From NCBI GenBank assembly GCA_947491935.1, contig CANLLF010000003.1, positions 1-64,000 of the forward strand: 64,000 nucleotides of DNA, in the 5' to 3' direction. Both the position numbers and the translations under genes were made by a program. The stretch is from an uncultured Roseicyclus sp. (GTDB lineage Bacteria > Pseudomonadota > Alphaproteobacteria > Rhodobacterales > Rhodobacteraceae). This document shows, piece by piece, positions 28,607-36,709 of this stretch. Below the pieces are notes generated by a model. The model was not told the DNA's origin and did not search any database. It saw nothing but the letters and a program-made list of their open reading frames with translations. The stretch's first letter is position 1; every line of letters begins with the position of its first letter.

Positions 28607-29539
28607 TCAGGAGGGGCCGCCGAGAAGCTCGCTTGCGATCTGGCGGACGATGGGCCGCGCCTCTTCCGGGCCGAGGCCGGGGGTCAGGCGCGGATCGTAG
28701 AGCATGGTCAGCAGAAGCTCATCATGGCGGGTCAGCAGCGCGAATTCCTCGTCATCGTTGAAGATCGACGGGCGCGCGGCGGGGCTGTCATTGGGCAGGC
28801 CGAGGCCCTGGGCCACTTCCTCGTGTACGCAGGACCGGCGCAGAAGATCGGGATGCTCATCCCGGATCACGGCGATGGCCGCCACATAGTCGGAGCTGCC
28901 GGACGGCGAGAAGGCGTAGACCGAGCAGAAGGTCAGCCGCCCAAGGGTCTGAATTTCGCGGATCGTGGGGGCGGTGATGCCGGGGACGAGTTCGCGCAGA
29001 AGCGGCTCAACCTCGGACAAGCTGTCGGTGCTCATGTATAGGACGTGGAAATTGCCGCCGGAGCTGACGGACCGGATCGGGTGGCCGGTGAGGCGCGCAA
29101 GGCGGGTGGCATAGGTTGTCAGAACCGACCGGTCCTCCGCCTCCTGCCGATCATCGACCGAGTCGCCGAAATGCGGCTGAATGCGCACCGGTCCTGACCA
29201 CCGCCGCAGGCGCGATTCCGTCTGGCGGGCCACGAAGCGGTCGCCCTGCAACTGGTATTCGTCGTACAGCGCGATCCGCTCGAAATTCCGCGCCAGTTGG
29301 TCGGCCGAAAACGGGGTATCCGGCCCGCCCGCATCGGTCCGCAACATGCCCTGTCCCACCAGCCGCGCCTCCACGCTGCGGTAATAGCGCGCGAAGGACT
29401 GACTTTCCTGCGACGGCGCCGCCACCTCAACCTCCACCCGCGGCTCGGGCCGGGGGGAGGTTTCGGGGGCGGGCGTAATGCAAGCGCTCAGCGCCAGCGT
29501 GCCGATCGCCAGAATAGCGGAAAGGGATATGCGGGGCAC
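28607..29539 (-). CDS. DUF2927 lipoprotein
   Basis: A 310-residue lipoprotein: signal peptide MPRISLSAILAIGTLALSAC with Cys20 as the lipid site, a Pro/Glu-rich linker, then a domain ending in CVHEEVAQGLGLPND. That HExxxxxLG motif marks DUF2927 and looks like a metallopeptidase helix, but activity is not shown for the family. A conserved acidic segment (SIFNDDEEFALLTRHDELLLTMLYD) follows. It lies 14 bases after the TelA-like gene in the same operon. Confidence 0.8.
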   Translation of the reverse strand: MPRISLSAILAIGTLALSACITPAPETSPRPEPRVEVEVAAPSQESQSFARYYRSVEARLVGQGMLRTDAGGPDTPFSADQLARNFERIALYDEYQLQGDRFVARQTESRLRRWSGPVRIQPHFGDSVDDRQEAEDRSVLTTYATRLARLTGHPIRSVSSGGNFHVLYMSTDSLSEVEPLLRELVPGITAPTIREIQTLGRLTFCSVYAFSPSGSSDYVAAIAVIRDEHPDLLRRSCVHEEVAQGLGLPNDSPAARPSIFNDDEEFALLTRHDELLLTMLYDPRLTPGLGPEEARPIVRQIASELLGGPS

Positions 29540-29553
29540 GGTGCCTCCTGTGG

Positions 29554-30762
29554 TCAGGAATTGGCGGCGGGTGCGGCATCCCCGTCGATCACATCGCCAT
29601 CCGCCGGTGCCGGGCGCCGGGCCGACGCCGCCGACAGGGTGTCGCGCAGCTCCGCCTCCATCTTCTCCATCTCGCGCTCTGCCTCGGCGCGCTTGCGCTT
29701 GCCTTCATCGGCGATCTCAAGGCTTTCGTTGATTGTGGCGATCAGCTCCGCATTGGCCTTCTTGACGGCTTCGATGTCGAAGACACCCCGCTCCATCTCC
29801 TGGCGGACCATGCGGTTGCTTTCACGCAGGTTCTCGGCATTGCGGGTCAGCAGCTCATTGGTCAGATCGGTGGCTTCCTTCACCGCCTTCGCGGCCTCGG
29901 TGGAGCGCTGAATCGTCACGGCCTGGGCCAGCTGGGTTTCCCACAGCGGCACGGTGTTCACGAGGGTCGAGTTGATCTTGGTGACCAGCGATTTGTCGTT
30001 TTCCTGCACCAGGCGGATCGACGGCAGCGATTGCATCGTCACCTGGCGGGTCAGCTTCAGGTCATGCACCCGGCGCTCCAGATCATCACGCGCAGCGCGG
30101 ATATCGCGCAGTTCCTGCGCCTTTATCACCTGATCATCCGCAGGGGCGGCCTGAACCTCGGCTTCTTTCGCGGGGATCACGTTTTCGTCGAGATCTTTCA
30201 GCTTCTCTTCACCGGCGGCGATATAGAGCGCCAGCTCGTCGTAGAAATCGAGGGTCTTTTCATAGAGCTTGTCGAGCGACTTGATGTCCTTCATCAGCGT
30301 GTGCTCATGGGCCAGCAGGTTGTCGGTGATCTTGTCGATCTGCTCCTGCACATCCTCGTACTTCGCCATGAAGTCGTGGATCGGCTTGGCCTTGCCGAAC
30401 AGGCGTTCCCACCAGCTTTGCTTGCGGTTGGGGTCCAGCTCATCGACGGAGAAGCCGCGGATCGTGCCGACGATTTCGCGCAGACTGTCGCCCGCAGGGC
30501 CAACATCCTTGTTCTTCACGCCCGCCAGCATGGCTTGGGAAATCTGCTGCAACTCGGCCTGGGCGGCGGAGCCGAAGGACACGATGGAATTCGTGTCGGC
30601 CATGTCGATCTCGTTCATCCGCGTGCGGATCTCTTCCTGGGTCGGCGCGTCGGCCTCGGGCAGGGGGACAAGATCGGCGGAGGGTTCGGGCAGCACCACG
30701 GCGTTCAGCTCTTCGACAAGCGTTTCAACTTCCTTGGCCTGCATATGGGTCTCAGATTGCAT
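29554..30762 (-). CDS. telA: TelA/toxic anion resistance family protein
   Basis: A 402-residue cytoplasmic, highly helical and charged protein. Its features are FLGKAKPIHDFMAKYEDVQEQIDKI-like coiled coils, then the conserved block TRQVTMQSLPSIRLVQENDKSLVTKI and QLAQAVTIQRSTEAAKAV. These are typical of the TelA family (KlaA, YceH), linked to tellurite and envelope stress with no known biochemical activity. It follows the XpaC-like gene by 5 bases. In Firmicutes xpaC and yceH-type genes also sit side by side, which supports one functional unit. Confidence 0.9.
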   Translation of the reverse strand: MQSETHMQAKEVETLVEELNAVVLPEPSADLVPLPEADAPTQEEIRTRMNEIDMADTNSIVSFGSAAQAELQQISQAMLAGVKNKDVGPAGDSLREIVGTIRGFSVDELDPNRKQSWWERLFGKAKPIHDFMAKYEDVQEQIDKITDNLLAHEHTLMKDIKSLDKLYEKTLDFYDELALYIAAGEEKLKDLDENVIPAKEAEVQAAPADDQVIKAQELRDIRAARDDLERRVHDLKLTRQVTMQSLPSIRLVQENDKSLVTKINSTLVNTVPLWETQLAQAVTIQRSTEAAKAVKEATDLTNELLTRNAENLRESNRMVRQEMERGVFDIEAVKKANAELIATINESLEIADEGKRKRAEAEREMEKMEAELRDTLSAASARRPAPADGDVIDGDAAPAANS

Positions 30763-30767
30763 TGTGT

Positions 30768-31706
30768 TTATCCCTGTCTTTCCAGATATTGTGTCTCGCG
30801 GTTCAGTCGATCCTGCAGGACCTCGATCTCCACGTCGAAATTGGTGCGATCATCGATCAGAAGCGTCTCCTTGCGGGCCGCGAAATTCTGTTCGAGATCG
30901 TCGAGGAAGGCGACGTAATCCGAGCGGATCTGATCGTCGCGCTTATTGGCGTAAAGGTTGGCGAATTGCACCGTCGCGTCCCGCGCGCCCTGCAGGTAGA
31001 CGCCAAGATACCGGCGGGCGGCATTCAGGTCGCGCGGGTCTTCCTCGACCTGCCGGAAGAGCGCACGCACGGTGGTTTGGAACTGATCCACGCGCGCCTC
31101 CAACTGCCGGTCCCGGGCGCGCAGGATGGCGTCCCGTTGTTCAGTCAGAAGTGCCTCGGCCTCTTCAATCTTGCGGGCCACACGGTCGGAGGTGAAGGTA
31201 TCCACACCCTCCATCCCCTTGTTCTTCAACGGATCGAGCCCGAAGGAGAACATGTGCAGCCCGGCCGCAAGGAAACCCACGATATTGGCGGCCACAAGCT
31301 CGGACACGCCGAAGCCTGAGCCCCCGAGGATCAGAAGCGCCACGCCAATACCGGTGCCGATGGAGCCGAAGATTTTGCGCGGGATGGCCGGTTTGCGCGC
31401 CACCTTGCGTTCGTTGAACGCATCCTCCGCCCGCACGCCGTCCCGCGTGAGCCAGGCTGACAGAAGCAGCATCGCACCGCCCGCCAGATCGGTGGCCATC
31501 TGCGTGACGCCGGAATTGAACAAGACGGCCGGAAAAATCACCAGAAGCGGCAGAAGGAACAGGATATTCAGCTTGGCCCCGTGGCGCAGCGGCTTGCGGC
31601 CCTTGAAGGGCGCAATCTCCATCTTTTGATGGGTCACGGTCTCGCGGGGCGTTGTGCCATCGCGGGTGCCGGTTGGGCTGAATTCGCCTCCGAAGCGTTT
31701 CGACAT
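30768..31706 (-). CDS. xpaC: XpaC-like membrane protein
   Basis: A 312-residue protein of the 5-bromo-4-chloroindolyl phosphate hydrolysis (XpaC) family. About four hydrophobic segments (50-160: ILFLLPLLVIFPAVLF, LAGGAMLLLSAWL, IGTGIGVALLILGG, VGFLAAGLHMFSFGL) are followed by a long helical cytoplasmic part (180-312). The partner is the TelA-like gene 5 bases downstream. A 29-residue membrane peptide gene ends 3 bases upstream. Confidence 0.85.
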   Translation of the reverse strand: MSKRFGGEFSPTGTRDGTTPRETVTHQKMEIAPFKGRKPLRHGAKLNILFLLPLLVIFPAVLFNSGVTQMATDLAGGAMLLLSAWLTRDGVRAEDAFNERKVARKPAIPRKIFGSIGTGIGVALLILGGSGFGVSELVAANIVGFLAAGLHMFSFGLDPLKNKGMEGVDTFTSDRVARKIEEAEALLTEQRDAILRARDRQLEARVDQFQTTVRALFRQVEEDPRDLNAARRYLGVYLQGARDATVQFANLYANKRDDQIRSDYVAFLDDLEQNFAARKETLLIDDRTNFDVEIEVLQDRLNRETQYLERQG

Positions 31707-31709
31707 GGG

Positions 31710-31799
31710 CTACAGAACCCCATATCCGCCAAAGATCGCGCCGACGATCACAAGGACCAGCACGAAGAAGGAAACGCCTTGGAGAAAGCTTGATGACAT
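31710..31799 (-). CDS. 29-residue single-helix membrane peptide
   Basis: An ATG reading frame of 29 codons, beginning MSSSFLQG, continuing as one hydrophobic helix VSFFVLVLVIVGAIFGG and ending YGVL. The TAG stop is 3 bases before the XpaC start, the spacing expected of translational coupling. The ribosome site is weak (ACGGGG). No family is known to me. Position and composition support a real small membrane protein that heads the operon, for example a regulator or subunit of the XpaC/TelA complex. Confidence 0.6.
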   Translation of the reverse strand: MSSSFLQGVSFFVLVLVIVGAIFGGYGVL

Positions 31800-32042
31800 A
31801 ATGGCCCCGTCCGTCCGACTTTTTCAGTGTCCTGCCATGTTTGGCAGGTCTTTTCCACAGCAACGATATGCAGATTTCCCCGCAAAAACCAGAGACACAG
31901 GCGGTTTGATGCCACCCATCGGCTGGTGGGGTAGAGATCGGGACGATATGGCGCAATCACAAGGGGGAAAGCGTGTGGGCGTCTCCCCCGGTTCACACGT
32001 TTGCGCCTTGACGGGTTGAGCACACGGGCGTAGCCAAGCGCC

Positions 32043-32093
32043 CGTGGCGATTTGTGAACCGGATTGCGGGCCACGTTAAACATTCCGCTAAAG
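32043..32093 (+). promoter_or_regulatory. SAM-II riboswitch
   Basis: The core matches the alphaproteobacterial SAM-II aptamer: CGTGGCGATTTG, then CCGG, then CCACGTTAAAC, then CGCTAAAGAGG. Helix P1 is CGTGG (32043-32047) with CCACG (32071-32075); the GCTAAA segment supplies the pseudoknot. S-adenosylmethionine binding hides the ribosome site in this class. It is 90 bases before metZ. TTGACG at 32008-32013 could be the minus-35 box, with a poor TAGCCA minus-10, starting the RNA near 32043. Confidence 0.92.
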
Positions 32094-32184
32094 AGGTCGC
32101 GGCGGCTGAGGTTTCAGCGCCTGCCCCGACCGCCCATATGGGTTCGGGGCCGACCCCCGGACCAATGACAGGAAGGAATGGGGC

Positions 32185-33378
32185 ATGAAGGATAATGCTC
32201 GGAAGTCATGGTCGAAACGCACCCGCGCGGTGCATTCCGGCACCCGTCGTAGCCAGTATGGCGAATTGTCAGAGGCGATGTTTCTGACCCAGGGCTTTGT
32301 CTACGACAGCGCCGAAGCCGCGGAGGCCCGGTTTATCGAGGCTGGCCCGGACGAATTCATCTATGCCCGTTATGGCAACCCTACGGTGGCGATGTTCGAG
32401 GACCGCATCGCCGCGCTGGAAGGGGCGGAGGCGGCGTTTGCCACCGCATCGGGCATGGCGGCGGTCAATGGCGCGCTGGTATCGATGCTGCGCGCGGGCG
32501 ATCATGTGGTGTCGTCCCGGGCGCTTTTCGGCTCGTGCCTCTACATCCTTGAAGACGTGCTGACGCGCTATGGCGTGGAGGTAACGTTCGTGGACGGCAC
32601 CGATCTGGATGCCTGGCGCGCGGCCATGCGGCCCGACACCAAGGCGGTGTTCTTCGAGTCGCTCTCCAACCCCACGCTTGAGATGATTGATATCGAGGCC
32701 GTCTCCGCCATCGCCCACGAGGTCGGCGCGACTGTGATCTGTGACAACGTGTTCTCCACCCCCGTCTTTGGCGATGCGATCGGGCAGGGGGCTGATGTGG
32801 TCGTCTATTCCGCCACCAAGCATATCGACGGGCAGGGGCGTTGCCTCGGCGGTGTGATCCTTGGGACTGAGCAGTTCATCCGCAAAACGGTGGAGCCCTA
32901 CCTGAAGCATACGGGCGGGGCGATGTCGCCGTTCAACGCCTGGGTGATGCTGAAGTCGCTGGAGACCGTGGATTTGCGGTGCCGGGCGCAGGCGGCCAGC
33001 GCCCAGGCGATTGCCGAAGCCCTCGATGGCGCGTCGGGGCTGGCCCGCGTGATCTATCCGGGCCTTGCTTCTCATCCCCAGCATGATCTGGCCCGCAGGC
33101 AGTTGGAAGAGCCCGGCACGGTGATCGCTTTGGAGGTTGCAGGCGGGCAGGCGGCGGCGTTCCGGGTGCTGAACGCGCTGGAGATCATCAAGATCTCCAA
33201 TAATCTGGGCGACGCGAAATCCATCGTGACCCACCCGACCACCACAACGCATCAGCGGCTGACCGATGAGCAACGGGCCGAACTGGGGATCACGCCCGGC
33301 CTGATCCGCCTGTCGGTGGGTCTGGAGGACCCGGCCGATCTGATCGCGGATCTGAAGGGGGCTTTGGCGCTGGCATGA
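32185..33378 (+). CDS. metZ: O-succinylhomoserine sulfhydrylase
   Basis: MetZ, 397 residues, a PLP enzyme of the Cys/Met-metabolism family. It makes homocysteine from O-succinylhomoserine and sulfide. The PLP lysine is in YSATKHIDGQGR; the N-terminal FIYARYGNPTV and VKSIVTHPTTTTHQRL-type C-terminal motifs fit. An AGGAAGGAATGGGG ribosome region precedes the ATG. The SAM-II riboswitch upstream marks it as feedback-regulated by SAM and favours MetZ over cystathionine synthase. The stop overlaps the next gene by 4 bases. Confidence 0.95.
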   Translation: MKDNARKSWSKRTRAVHSGTRRSQYGELSEAMFLTQGFVYDSAEAAEARFIEAGPDEFIYARYGNPTVAMFEDRIAALEGAEAAFATASGMAAVNGALVSMLRAGDHVVSSRALFGSCLYILEDVLTRYGVEVTFVDGTDLDAWRAAMRPDTKAVFFESLSNPTLEMIDIEAVSAIAHEVGATVICDNVFSTPVFGDAIGQGADVVVYSATKHIDGQGRCLGGVILGTEQFIRKTVEPYLKHTGGAMSPFNAWVMLKSLETVDLRCRAQAASAQAIAEALDGASGLARVIYPGLASHPQHDLARRQLEEPGTVIALEVAGGQAAAFRVLNALEIIKISNNLGDAKSIVTHPTTTTHQRLTDEQRAELGITPGLIRLSVGLEDPADLIADLKGALALA

Positions 33379-33869
33379 ATGGCTTGATTATCCGACCCTA
33401 TCGGCCCGCCGACGCAATCGGGCTGGCAACGCTCTTTCACCGGGCGGTTCAGGAAGGCACGGCGGAGCATTACAATGCCGCACAGCGGGAGGCATGGTGC
33501 GACCGCCCGCCCACTTCGGCCGGTTGGCGGGCGCGGGTGGAGGAGGCCGATACACTTGTGGCGGAACGCTACGGCGTGCATCAGGGGTTCATGACCCTCG
33601 ATATGGACACCGGCTATCTCGATTTCGCCTATGTCGCGCCGGAGGCGATGGGCAAGGGCGTGGCCGATGCGCTTTATGCGGTAATCGAAGGGCGCGCCCG
33701 GGTCCGCGGGCTGCAGCAGCTGGATACCGAGGCGAGCCTTCTGGCGCAGCCGTTCTTTCGCAAGCATGGATGGCGGCTGGTCAAACGGCAGGAGGTTGAG
33801 CGCGGCGGCGTGAAAATCCCCAATGCGGTCATGGAAAAGCACCTGACGCGGCGGTTCGCTGCTGCATGA
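33375..33869 (+). CDS. GNAT family acetyltransferase
   Basis: A 164-residue acetyltransferase of the GNAT fold: LIIRPYRPADAIGLATLFHRAV at the N-terminus, then DFAYVAPEAMGKGVADALY, where the CoA-binding loop is AMGKGV, then EASLLAQPFFRKHGW. The substrate is unknown. ATGA overlaps with metZ upstream and with the amidotransferase gene downstream place it in the SAM-II controlled operon. Confidence 0.88.
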   Translation: MNGLIIRPYRPADAIGLATLFHRAVQEGTAEHYNAAQREAWCDRPPTSAGWRARVEEADTLVAERYGVHQGFMTLDMDTGYLDFAYVAPEAMGKGVADALYAVIEGRARVRGLQQLDTEASLLAQPFFRKHGWRLVKRQEVERGGVKIPNAVMEKHLTRRFAAA

Positions 33870-34597
33870 GCCGATTCCTGATCCTGCAATTGCGACCGGA
33901 AGACGAGGCGGCGGACGAGGAATTCGACGCCTTCATGGCCCGTGGGGGGCTGGCGGAGGATCAGGTGCACCGCGTGCGCTTGGATCAGGCGCCATTGCCC
34001 GCGCTGTCGCTCGACGATTACGCCGGGATCATCGTGGGCGGCGGGCCGGGATGCGTCAGTGATGACCCCACGGCGAAAGACCCGCTGGAAGCCCGGATCG
34101 AGGCCGACATCATGGGCCTGATGCCCGAGGTTCTGAACCGGGACATGCCATTTCTCGGCTGCTGCTACGGGATGGGCATCCTCGGCGCGGCCCTGAACGC
34201 GCCCGTCGGCAAGGGCCGTTATGGGGAGCCAATTGGCGGTGTCGATTGCAACGTGACAGAGGCGGGCGCATCCGACCCGTTGCTTCGCGATCTGCCGGGG
34301 CAGTTCCGCGCGCTGGTGGGCCACAAGGAGGCGGTGGAGGACCTTCCCCAAGGCGCGGTGCATCTGGTTGCCTCCGCGCCATGCCCGTTTCAGATGATCC
34401 GCGCGGGCCGGAACGTCTATGCGACCCAGTTCCACCCCGAAGCGCGAGGCGAGAATTTCGCCAATCGCATCGCCATCTACAAGCATCGGGGCTATTTCGC
34501 GCCGGACGATGCCGCCCCGTTGACCCAGTCCGTACTCGCCGAAACGATCACGGTTCCGGAACGGATTTTGCAAAATTTCGTGACCCGGTTCGGCTGA
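33866..34597 (+). CDS. class I glutamine amidotransferase (GuaA-like domain alone)
   Basis: A 243-residue stand-alone amidotransferase. The nucleophile is Cys100 in FLGCCYGMG, and the His-Glu pair is in QFHPEA. A GIIVGGGPG strand-loop near 55-62 is typical. Such proteins release ammonia from glutamine, or act as gamma-glutamyl hydrolases. The substrate is not known. It overlaps the GNAT gene by 4 bases and is the third gene behind the SAM-II riboswitch. A weak stem (TTCCCTTG/CAGGGGAA, 34599-34619) follows the stop. Confidence 0.88.
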   Translation: MSRFLILQLRPEDEAADEEFDAFMARGGLAEDQVHRVRLDQAPLPALSLDDYAGIIVGGGPGCVSDDPTAKDPLEARIEADIMGLMPEVLNRDMPFLGCCYGMGILGAALNAPVGKGRYGEPIGGVDCNVTEAGASDPLLRDLPGQFRALVGHKEAVEDLPQGAVHLVASAPCPFQMIRAGRNVYATQFHPEARGENFANRIAIYKHRGYFAPDDAAPLTQSVLAETITVPERILQNFVTRFG

Positions 34598-34728
34598 TTT
34601 CCCTTGAACGACAGGGGAATACGGCTCTGCCGCGCCGCGTTAGCGTGTAACAATTCAAAAACAAGGCTTTCGAATTTCGTCGCACGCCCCATATTGCGTC
34701 GGCGTAGGAACAGGGAAGGAGGTGGCAC

Positions 34729-35817
34729 ATGAATGTTCATGTTAAGACCGCCAATCACGACGAAGATGCCGCTCAACTGGCTGAAGCGTTGGCACTTTTG
34801 ACCAATTGGGCCGAAGGGGCCAGTCGCGACCAGATGGACGCTTTGGACCCGGATGTGGCGCGGATGTTGCGCGCGCGGTCCTACCCGGAATTCCGACGAG
34901 ACTATCCCGAAGAGTTCAAGGTGGATGCCGCCTACAAGGCGTCGCTCCCCGATTTGCAGAACGGCCCGGCCTCGCTGATCCAGGGCGCCAACCGGCGCAT
35001 TCAGCATGTGGGCATCTCGAATTTCCGCCTGCCGATCCGCTACGCCGTGCGCGGCGGTGGCGAAGCGATGCTGGAGACGTCCGTCACCGGCACGGTCAGC
35101 CTTGAGGCCGACAAGAAGGGCATCAACATGAGCCGCATCATGCGGTCCTTCTATGCGCATGCCGATGACCTGTTCGGCTTCGACGTGATCGAAGCGGCGT
35201 TGGACGATTACAAAGCCGATCTGGAGAGTTTCGACGCCCGCATCCAGATGCGGTTGAGCTATCCGATGCAGGTGGAGAGCCTGCGTTCAGGCCTCAGCGG
35301 CTGGCAATATTACGACATCGCGTTGGAACTGGTTGAGAAAGACGGCGTGCGGCAGCGGATCGTGCATCTCGACTATGTCTATTCGTCGACCTGCCCCTGT
35401 TCGCTGGAGCTGGCGGAGCACGCGCGCGCCACGCGCGGGCAGTTGGCCACGCCGCATTCGCAGCGCTCCGTTGCGCGGCTCTCGGTGGAACTGAAAGGTG
35501 AGGGCGTCTGGTTCGAGGAACTGATCGAGATGGCGCGCAATGGCGTGCCGACCGAGACTCAAGTGATGGTCAAACGCGAAGACGAACAGGCCTTTGCGGA
35601 GTTGAACGCCGCCAACCCGATCTTCGTGGAAGATGCAGCGCGGCTCTTTGCGGAGCAGTTACAAGCCAATCAGGGCGTCGGCGATTTCCGCGTGATGGCG
35701 AGCCATCAGGAAAGCTTGCACAGCCATGATGCCGTCAGCCTGCTGACCGAAGGGGACACATTTGCGGAGGTCAGTCTTGACCCGATGCTGTTCCCCTCCC
35801 TGATCCATGCCGGTTGA
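34729..35817 (+). CDS. folE2: GTP cyclohydrolase FolE2 (type IB)
   Basis: FolE2, 362 residues, opens GTP to dihydroneopterin triphosphate for folate synthesis and can use metals other than zinc. Family motifs are IQHVGISNFRLPI, the metal-binding cysteine in SSTCPCSLELAEH, ATPHSQRSVARLSV and the C-terminal ASHQESLHSHDAV. A strong AAGGAGGTGG ribosome site precedes the ATG. No Zur-type operator could be recognised in the 131 bases upstream. Confidence 0.95.
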   Translation: MNVHVKTANHDEDAAQLAEALALLTNWAEGASRDQMDALDPDVARMLRARSYPEFRRDYPEEFKVDAAYKASLPDLQNGPASLIQGANRRIQHVGISNFRLPIRYAVRGGGEAMLETSVTGTVSLEADKKGINMSRIMRSFYAHADDLFGFDVIEAALDDYKADLESFDARIQMRLSYPMQVESLRSGLSGWQYYDIALELVEKDGVRQRIVHLDYVYSSTCPCSLELAEHARATRGQLATPHSQRSVARLSVELKGEGVWFEELIEMARNGVPTETQVMVKREDEQAFAELNAANPIFVEDAARLFAEQLQANQGVGDFRVMASHQESLHSHDAVSLLTEGDTFAEVSLDPMLFPSLIHAG

Positions 35818-35847
35818 ACGTCGACGGGCAGCATATTGATAAAAAAG

Positions 35848-35878
35848 AAAAACCCCCGAGAATATCTCGGGGGTTTTT
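35848..35878. terminator. bidirectional intrinsic terminator
   Basis: Nine G-C-rich pairs, CCCCCGAGA and TCTCGGGGG, around an ATA loop, flanked by AAAAA and TTTTT. It ends folE2 on the plus strand and the Tat lipoprotein gene on the minus strand. Confidence 0.93.
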
Positions 35879-35900
35879 CGTGTCTGAGTGATGGCGGGCC

Positions 35901-36233
35901 TTAGTAGTAAGGCTGCCCCCGGCCGCGGCCGCCGGGATCGGTGATGTTTCCGCCCCAATCGCGGTCCGTGATCCCGGTATAGCTGGCCCGCGGCGATCCG
36001 CGCCCGGCGCCAACCGGATCGGTGATGTTGCCGTTGTCGACATCGGTGATGCCGGAGCCCACCGGGACGACAACGCAGCCGGTCACACCCAAGGTGCCCG
36101 CACCCAGACCGGCAAGGCCCGCACTGCGCAGCAGCGTCCGGCGATCCACACGTTTGGTTTTGATCTGGTCTTCCGTCAAAGGTTTGCCGGCAGCAGGCAC
36201 CTTCGTCTTCTTGTCGTTGCTGTTATCATCCAT
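35901..36233 (-). CDS. Tat-exported lipoprotein with a duplicated GITDxD motif
   Basis: A 110-residue protein. A twin-arginine signal (DRRTLLRSAGLAGLGAGTLG, then VTGC) has a lipobox at the cysteine near 53, so it is a Tat-dependent lipoprotein. The short mature part repeats a unit twice: GITDVDNGNITDPVGAGRG and GITDRDWGGNITDPGGRGRG. The DVDNGNITD spacing is like a calcium loop, which is only a suggestion. I do not recognise a named family. It follows the acidic protein gene by 84 bases. Confidence 0.7.
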   Translation of the reverse strand: MDDNSNDKKTKVPAAGKPLTEDQIKTKRVDRRTLLRSAGLAGLGAGTLGVTGCVVVPVGSGITDVDNGNITDPVGAGRGSPRASYTGITDRDWGGNITDPGGRGRGQPYY

Positions 36234-36317
36234 CTCGGGTGTCTCCCTTGCAAAATCAGGCTGGGGTTGAAATTTCGTGTCCCCCGTAATGGGCAGGGGG
36301 CGCGTGCGTTTGATCGG

Positions 36318-36536
36318 CTAGCTCGTATCCTTGTCCGTCGCTTTGTCGCTGCTCGCGCCTTTGGCCGTATCGGTATCCACATCCGTCGGCGCATCGACGT
36401 CCACATCGGGCCCAGCATGGGCATCGGCATCGGTTCCGGGGGCGCCGTCCTGTGGCCCGGGGCGCCGCGTATAGGTTGCGATGTCATCGTCGCTCAACGA
36501 CGGTTTCGCACCGCTTTTCGTCGATTTATCCGACAT
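36318..36536 (-). CDS. small acidic, probably disordered protein (72 aa)
   Basis: Seventy-two residues, starting MSDKSTKSGAKPSLSDDDIA, with a C-terminal half of Asp/Thr/Ala repeats (DVDVDAPTDVDTDTAKG). No fold or family is recognised. The start at 36536 was preferred over upstream ones because the extra N-terminus is not protein-like. It sits upstream of the Tat lipoprotein gene on the same strand. Confidence 0.5.
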   Translation of the reverse strand: MSDKSTKSGAKPSLSDDDIATYTRRPGPQDGAPGTDADAHAGPDVDVDAPTDVDTDTAKGASSDKATDKDTS

Positions 36537-36709
36537 CGTGACCATCCCAATGGCGCGCTCTGCCCCCATGGCTGACCGTCGCACAACGGCCCGATCGGGA
36601 CATGATTGGCAAAACCGTAGCCGCGAAGATGCGTCAAATCAATCATTTAGTGGGCAGGGCGTACAGGCGTTCTTGACACCGGGGGGACAGCGCGCCAACG
36701 CTCCGCCCC

